From Ovis canadensis (taxonomy: Eukaryota > Chordata > Mammalia > Artiodactyla > Bovidae), in assembly GCF_042477335.2 (NCBI RefSeq), contig NC_091260.1:53029001-53093000 (forward strand): a DNA stretch of 64,000 bases. Direction: 5' to 3'. The notes under the pieces were generated by a model. That model was not told the DNA's origin and did no database searches. It saw only the letters and a program-made list of their open reading frames with translations. The translations under genes and the position numbers were made by a program. Below, one piece after another: positions 58,440 through 64,000 of this stretch. The first letter of the stretch is position 1. Each line of letters begins with the position of its first letter.

Positions 58440-58990
58440 GCTTTAAGTGTTCTTGCCTTGTCGTAAAGATCCTGGACGAGCCCCCAAGATGATAGCTTAT
58501 GGTGAACAATGTTGGACTTGTGATTTCCGAAGAAGAAGATTTAGCTTTGGGATCAGGCACCAGACTTGATCACTCAGAGCTTTTGTGTGGCAGAAGTTTT
58601 ATTACAGTGACAAAAGACAGAGAAAGCTTCTGACATAGACATCAGAAGGGAGATGGAGAAGCCCTCACATGTTTCAAAATTAAGCAATACTTTGAACAAC
58701 CCCATGACTAAAGAACTAATACATAAAATAAGTTATAAGATGTTTTAAAGTTAATCATAATAAAGTAGGGCACATCAAATTTTGTGAGATGCAATGCAAG
58801 TGTAAGTACACACCTTTAAAAAGAAGCAATGTTAAACATCTACGATCTAAGCTTTTAACTCAAGATACTAGATGTAAAAAATTAAATCCAAAGAAAGAAG
58901 TATATGGAAATGTTAAAGATAAGAGCAGAGATACAGGCAAGCCCATGGTATGTCAGAGATTAACCTTCTAGTTACTGGATCCTAGAGAGA
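58440..58990 (-). mobile_element. Probable ruminant ERV LTR and adjoining piece (fossil)
   Basis: The segment cagagcttttgtgtggcagaagttttattacagtg and its surroundings resemble the reverse of a ruminant ERV LTR. The part beyond about 58780 may be internal sequence. Family and borders are uncertain; no intact gene is present. Confidence 0.4.
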
Positions 58991-59084
58991 CAGGTGGAGG
59001 GGTCTCAAAAGAGGACCAGAGCACCCCCAGGTGGGGTTACTCAGGGGTTTGGGGCAGAGGTGAAGCATTAGATATGGAAGTATA

Positions 59085-59285
59085 TGGGCTTTCCTGGAGG
59101 CTCAATCTGCCTGCCAGTGCAGGAGACAGGGGTTCAATCCCTGATCTGGGAAGATCCCCTAGAAAGGAAACAGCAACCCACTCCAGGATTCTTGTCTCAG
59201 AAATCTCATGGACAGAGAAACCTGGCAAACTGTGGTCCATGGGCTCACAAAGAGTCAGACATGAATTAGCAACTGAACGACAACA
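59085..59285 (+). repeat. Bov-tA SINE
   Basis: Head gggctttcctggaggctcaa, B box ggttcaatccc, diverged tail gcaactgaacgacaacaa. Confidence 0.88.
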
Positions 59286-59327
59286 ATCAAAGAATATAAA
59301 CATTCTTAAAAACCATTACTGTTGAAA

Positions 59328-59463
59328 CTTCCTTGGTGGTCCAGTGGTTAAGACTCTGCCCCTTCCAATCAGGAGAACTAGGTTTGCTCCCTGGTCCAGG
59401 AACTAGATCCTGGACGCCTCAACTAAGACCTGGCATAACCAAATAATAATAATAATAATAAAG
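59328..59463 (+). repeat. CHR-type SINE with (AAT)n tail
   Basis: Head gaaacttccttggtggtcca; ends in about six AAT units. Confidence 0.82.
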
Positions 59464-60232
59464 CAGTAACTATTATATTTGCTCATACCACTTGAATATG
59501 AGGTTTTCTCATTATGGCCCCAGCTCCTATTTGACCTTCTATTTTCTTGTCAACTTTTCCCCATGAGCTACCACATCCCTAACACTTGCTGATTTGCATT
59601 GCTACTACCCCACAGATCATTTGCCATATTTTAGTAGGCAACCTCCTAGTCCATTTCTTTGCCCACACAGCTCTCTTTGTCTAAATGGACATTTCTCTCT
59701 TATCCCTGTGGCCTTACTGTTGACCTACCAATTGTTCTTCAAGGTTCAACTCACACCTTATTTCCTCTTTGAAGGATTTTACTATTCCCGATATTTCCTA
59801 GAGAGAATTAGTCACTCTTTCTGTGCTCTCCTAGGACTTTGTATAAACATTGATTTTAGTGCTTATTACTGTCTCAGACACAAAATAAACTAGTTCCCCT
59901 CTAAACTGAAAGCCTCTTGAGAACTATAGCCCATATCTAATCCATCTTTGTACCATAGTGCCTGGGAAAATGCATGCAGTTTGAACCCATGGGTGAGTCA
60001 TTAATCCCATTTCTTTTACTAATCACAAAGATTTCATTCAACAATAAAAAAGCAACTCCCAGTTGGACTATCCAATCTGTAAAGTCCATGCCAAAGGCTT
60101 CTCCAGTCTTTCTCACCACGTTCTACACACTCACAACTTGGCAATTGCCATTCTCTATGCACAGAAAATGATGTTTCCCCTGATCTTTGTCCTCAAGGAC
60201 TTCTCAAATTAGGGAAACAATGCCATTTTTTT
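59464..60232. other. Intergenic sequence without recognised feature
   Basis: No gene or repeat family recognised. Confidence 0.35.
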
Positions 60233-60234
60233 TC

Positions 60235-60450
60235 CATTTTAAAAAATTGAAGTGCAGTTGATTTACAATGTTGTGCCAATCCCTGCTGTGCAATGAAGTG
60301 ATCCAGTTATACACATACAGACATTCTTTTTAAAAATTCTTTGCCATTATGGTTTATCATAGGTTATTGAATATAGTTCCCTGTGCTATACAGTAGGACC
60401 TTGTTGTTTATCCATCCTGTGTATAATAGTTTACATCGACTAATCTCAAT
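60235..60450 (-). repeat. Artiodactyl L1 3' UTR fragment
   Basis: Same type as 25285-25510 (tgcagttgatttacaatgtt, agttccctgtgctatacagt). Confidence 0.75.
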
Positions 60451-60786
60451 ACAGCTCTTAGTCAAATGGTTAGTGGGGACTTGTTTCGTCAGAAGATATT
60501 AAAACAAATCTGAATCCCTTCACAGCATTCTGTGGGCAAAAAATGTCACATTTCAATATTTTTCTGAGTCAACTTAAACATGGCTTAAGTTTCCCCCTGA
60601 CTAAGTTGGAGGGAAATCAAGACAGGTCAAATTTAGTGACTTCTTGTTCTTCATGGGGATTCTATCACAGGGTTCATGCAGTCTGGAGAAGAAAGGGGAA
60701 TCTTGGTCCTCATGCCATGCCAACACACATGCTGTGGTAGCCTGTCCAGACGGGACCTAACATTTGGGGACAGCTGCACTGGAAGT
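60451..60786. other. Intergenic sequence without recognised feature
   Basis: No gene or repeat family recognised. Confidence 0.35.
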
Positions 60787-60885
60787 TTTCCCAGGTGATG
60801 CTAGTGGTAAAGAATCTGCCTGGGTTCAACCCTGGTTCAATCCCTGGGTCAGGAAGATCCCCTGGAGAAGGAAATACCAAACCAC
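60787..60885 (+). repeat. Bov-tA head fragment
   Basis: tRNA-like head and start of BovA, ending in a TATATATA run against the next BovB. Confidence 0.75.
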
Positions 60886-60898
60886 TTTATATATATAT

Positions 60899-61821
60899 CA
60901 GTTCAGTTCAGTTCAGTTGCTCAGTCGTGTCCGACTCTTTGCAACTCCATGAATCACAGCATGCCAGGCCTCCCTCTCCATCACCAACTCCTGGAGTCCA
61001 CTCAGACTCACGTCCATCAAGTCAGTGATGCCATCCAGCCATCTCAACCTCTGTCATCCCCTTCTCCTCCTGCCCCCAATCCTGCCCAGCATCAGAGTCT
61101 TTTCCAATGAGTCAACTCTTCGCATGAGGTGGCCAAAGTACTGGAGTTTCAGCTTTAGCATCATTCCTTCCAAAGAAATCCCAGAGCTGATCTCCTTCAG
61201 AATGGACTGGTTGGATCTCCTTGCAGTCCAAGGGACTCTCAAGAGTCTTCTCCAACACCACAGTTCAAAAGCATCAATTCTTCAGCACTCAGCCTTCTTC
61301 ACAGTCCAACTCTCACATCCATACATGACCACTGGAAGAACCATAGCCTTGACTAGATGGACCTTAGTCAGCAAAGTAATGTCTCTAGTTTTGAATATAC
61401 TATCTAGGTTGGTCATAACTTTTCTTCCAAGGAGTAAGCGTCTTTTAATTTCATGGTTGCAATCACCATCCGCAATGATTTTGGAGCCCCCCAAAATAAA
61501 GTCTGACACTGTTTCCACTGTTTCCCCATCTATTTCCCATGAAGTGATGGGACCGGATGCCCTGATCTTCGTTTTCTGAATGTTGAGCTTTAAGCTAACT
61601 TTTTCACTCTCCTCTTTCACTTTCATCAAGAGGCTTTTTAGTTCCTCTTCACTTTCTGCCATAAGGATGGTATCATCTGCATATCTGAGGTTATTGATAT
61701 TTCTCCCGGCAATCTTGATTCCAGCTTGTGTTTCTTCCAGTCCAGCATTTCTCATGATGTACTCTGCATAGAAGTTAAACAAGCAGGGTGACAATATACA
61801 GCATTGATGTACTCCTTTTCC

Positions 61822-61825
<4 letters not shown>
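60899..61825 (-). repeat. BovB LINE 3' part, young copy
   Basis: Begins cagttcagttcagttcagtt. The minus-strand frame stays open over GKGVHQCCILSPCLFNFYAE, LRYADDTILM and VVMYGCESWTVKKAE, so the copy is little decayed. It is 5'-truncated at IGKGV, directly at a CA/TA array. Confidence 0.92.
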
Positions 61826-61861
<36 letters not shown>

Positions 61862-61940
61862 CACACATATATATATACACACATATATATATATACACAC
61901 ATATATATATACACACATATATATATACATACATGCATAT
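61825..61940. repeat. (CA)n then alternating CACACA/TATATA array
   Basis: About 14 CA units followed by four to five repeats of a 16-19-base unit of the form atatatatacacac. Confidence 0.95.
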
Positions 61941-62255
61941 GTATATCACATTTTGTTTACTCATCTGTTGATGGGCATATATGTTGTTTGCACTCTGGCT
62001 ATTATGAATCATATTTCTGGAACATTGTGTACCAATATTTGAGTCCTTGCTTTGAGTTATTTTGGATAAATACCTGAAAGCAGAATTGCCAGAGCACATA
62101 GTTATTCTATATTTAACTTTTTGAGAAACTGTCAAACTGTTCTCATCATGGCTACTACACTATTTCACATTCCCACCAATATTGCATGAGAGTTCGAATT
62201 TCTTAACATTCTTGTCAACACTTGGTATTTTCTTTTTAAAAAAATTATAGCCATC
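61941..62255 (-). repeat. Old L1M 3' end fragment
   Basis: Reverse of the common mammalian L1 end (catctgttgatgggcatata, acattcccaccaatattgca). Confidence 0.75.
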
Positions 62256-62264
62256 CTAAGTAGG

Positions 62265-62378
62265 GAGCTTCCCCAGTGGCTCAGATGGTAAAGAATTGGC
62301 TTCCAATACAGGATACTCAGGTTTGAGCCCCAGGTCAGGAGGATGCCCTGGAGAAGAAAGTGGCTACCCACTACACTA
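62265..62378 (+). repeat. Bov-tA head fragment
   Basis: Starts gagcttccccagtggctcag; cut after ggctacccactac. Confidence 0.82.
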
Positions 62379-62384
62379 TCCATA

Positions 62385-62426
62385 TTTTTTTTCAACTTTT
62401 ATTTTATTTTTTCTATAGCAATCATT

Positions 62427-62457
<31 letters not shown>

Positions 62458-64000
62458 TTTTACTTTACAATATTGTATTGGTTTTGCCATACATCAACAT
62501 GAATCCGCCAAGGGTGCACATGTGTTCCCCATCCTGAACCCTCCTCCCACCTCCAACTCCCTCCCCATACCATCCCTCTGGGTCATTCCAGTGCACCAGC
62601 CCTGAGCATCCTGTATCTTGCTTCAAACCTAGACTGGTGATTCATTTCACATATGACATTATATATGTTTCAATGCCATTCTCCCAAATCATCCCACCCT
62701 CTTCCTCTCCCATAGAGTCCAAAAGACTGTTCTAGACATCTGTGTCTCCTTTGCTGTGTCACAGACAGGATTATCATTACCATCTTTCTAAATTCCATAT
62801 ATATGCATTAGTATACTGTATTGGTGTTTTTCTTTCTGGCATACTTCACTCTGTATAATAGGCTCCAGTTGCATCCACCTCATCAGAATTGATTCAAATG
62901 TATTCTTTTTAATGGCTGAGTAATACTCCATTGTGTATATGTACCACAGCTTTCTTATCCATTTGTCTGCTGATCAACATCTAGGTTGTTTCCATGTCCT
63001 GGCTATTATAAACAGTGCTGCGATGAACATTGGGGTACATGTGTCTCTTTCAATTCTGGTTTCCTCAGTGTGTATGCCCAACAGTGGGATTTCTGGGTCA
63101 TATGGCAGTTCTATTTCCAGTTGTTTAAGGAATCTCCACACTGTTCTCCATAGTGGCTGTACTAGTTTGCATTCCCACCAACAGTGTAAGAGGGTTCCCT
63201 TTTCTCCACACCCTCTCCTGCATTTATTGCTTGTAGACTTTTGGATCGCAGCCATTCTGACTGGCGTGAAATGGTACCTCATTGTGGTTTTGATTTGCAT
63301 TTCTCTTATAATGAGTGATGTTGAGCATCTTTTCATGTGTTTGTTAGCCATCTGTATGTCTTCTTTGGAGAAATGTCTGTTTAGTTCTTTGGCCCATTTT
63401 TTGATTGGGTCGTTTATTTTTCTGGAATTGAGCTGCAGGAGTTGCTTGTATATTTTTGAGATTAGTTGTTTGTCCGTTGCTTCGTTTGCTATTATTTTCT
63501 CCCATTCAGAAGGCTGTCTTTTCACCTTGCTTATAGTTTCCTTTGTTGTGCTGCTGCTGCTGCTGCTAAGTCACTTCAGTCATGTCCAACTCTGTACGAC
63601 CCCATAGACGGCAGCATACCAGGCTTCCCCGTCCCTGGGATTCTCCAGGCAAGAACACTGGAGTGGGTCTTTGTTGTGCAGAAGCTTTTAATTTTAATTA
63701 GGTCCCATTTGTTTATTTTTGCTTTTATTTCCAGTATTCTAGGAGGTGGGTCATAGAGGATTCTTCTGTGATTTATGTTGGAGAGTGTTTTGCTTATGTT
63801 CTCCTCTAGGAGTTTTACAGTTTTTGGTCTTACATTTAGATCTTTAATCCATTTTGAGTTTATTTTTGTGTGTAGTGTTAGAAAGTGTTCTAGTTTCATT
63901 CTTTTACAAGTGGTTGACCAGTTTTCCCAGCACCACTTGTTAAAGAGACTGTCTTTAATCCATTGTATATTCTTGCCTCCTTTGTCGAAGATAAGGTGTC
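62385..64000 (-). repeat. Ruminant L1 3' half, minus strand, runs off the window
   Basis: An (ATTT)n/poly-T tail complement at 62388-62462, then 3' UTR, then the ORF2 C-terminal region. The minus frame from 63525 to 62974 is open for 183 codons ([20 protein letters not shown], then [20 protein letters not shown] and [15 protein letters not shown]). ORF2 continues past 63679 to the window edge. It is interrupted only by a BovA unit, so this is a young element, probably longer than what is seen. Confidence 0.93.
63551..63668 (-). repeat. BovA monomer inserted in L1
   Basis: 118 bases starting ctgctgctgctgctgctaag, between exact copies of ctttgttgtg (63541-63550 and 63669-63678). Confidence 0.95.

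Noticed and set aside
62974-63525. 183-codon minus-strand frame
   Set aside because: C-terminal part of L1 ORF2, not a host gene.

Overview
This is a piece of a ruminant nuclear genome (cattle, sheep, goat, buffalo or a close relative). The evidence is the dense scatter of Bov-tA, BovA and BovA2 SINEs, BovB LINEs, ruminant L1 3' ends and CHR-type tRNA-Glu SINEs. Two host genes are present, in an arrangement that I recall matches human 5p13.2 read in reverse. I see no prokaryotic genes, no CRISPR array and no tRNA or rRNA genes outside SINEs.

The first gene is SLC45A2 (MATP/AIM1), the melanosomal 12-helix MFS transporter needed for pigmentation, on the + strand. All seven coding exons are here (4986-5370, 7207-7383, 26008-26333, 30667-30810, 31465-31588, 36060-36265, 39045-39269). 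They have canonical GT/AG borders, compatible phases and no internal stop, giving 528 residues against 530 in human. Intron 2 is 18.6 kb and has taken up most of the intronic repeats. Residue 374 is Leu, the ancestral state at the well-known human pigmentation site. A polyadenylation signal lies 3 bases past the stop codon.

The second gene is RXFP3, the relaxin-3 receptor, a single-exon class A GPCR on the - strand (48629 down to 47253; 458 residues). It converges on SLC45A2 across about 8 kb of SINE-rich sequence and sits in a CpG-rich block. The two upstream in-frame ATGs that I recall in human are GGG and GTG here, so translation most likely starts at the third, in a near-ideal Kozak context. 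The gene on the left in human is AMACR and on the right ADAMTS12; I found no coding exon of either.

The rest is interspersed repeats and unannotated single-copy-looking DNA. Points of interest are: a roughly 450-base inverted repeat of unrecognised family that brackets SLC45A2 exon 3; a roughly 2-kb BovB palindrome in intron 2, made by one BovB inserting into another that itself sits in an MLT1 LTR; a half-length mariner transposase gene at 56.2-56.8 kb; and several retroposons with perfect target-site duplications. I found nothing that looks like an undescribed gene system. The novelty is in the repeat architecture around exon 3 and in the 5' ends of the two genes. Repeat borders are by eye and usually good to about 5-20 bases. 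Similarity to human proteins is from memory, not from a search.
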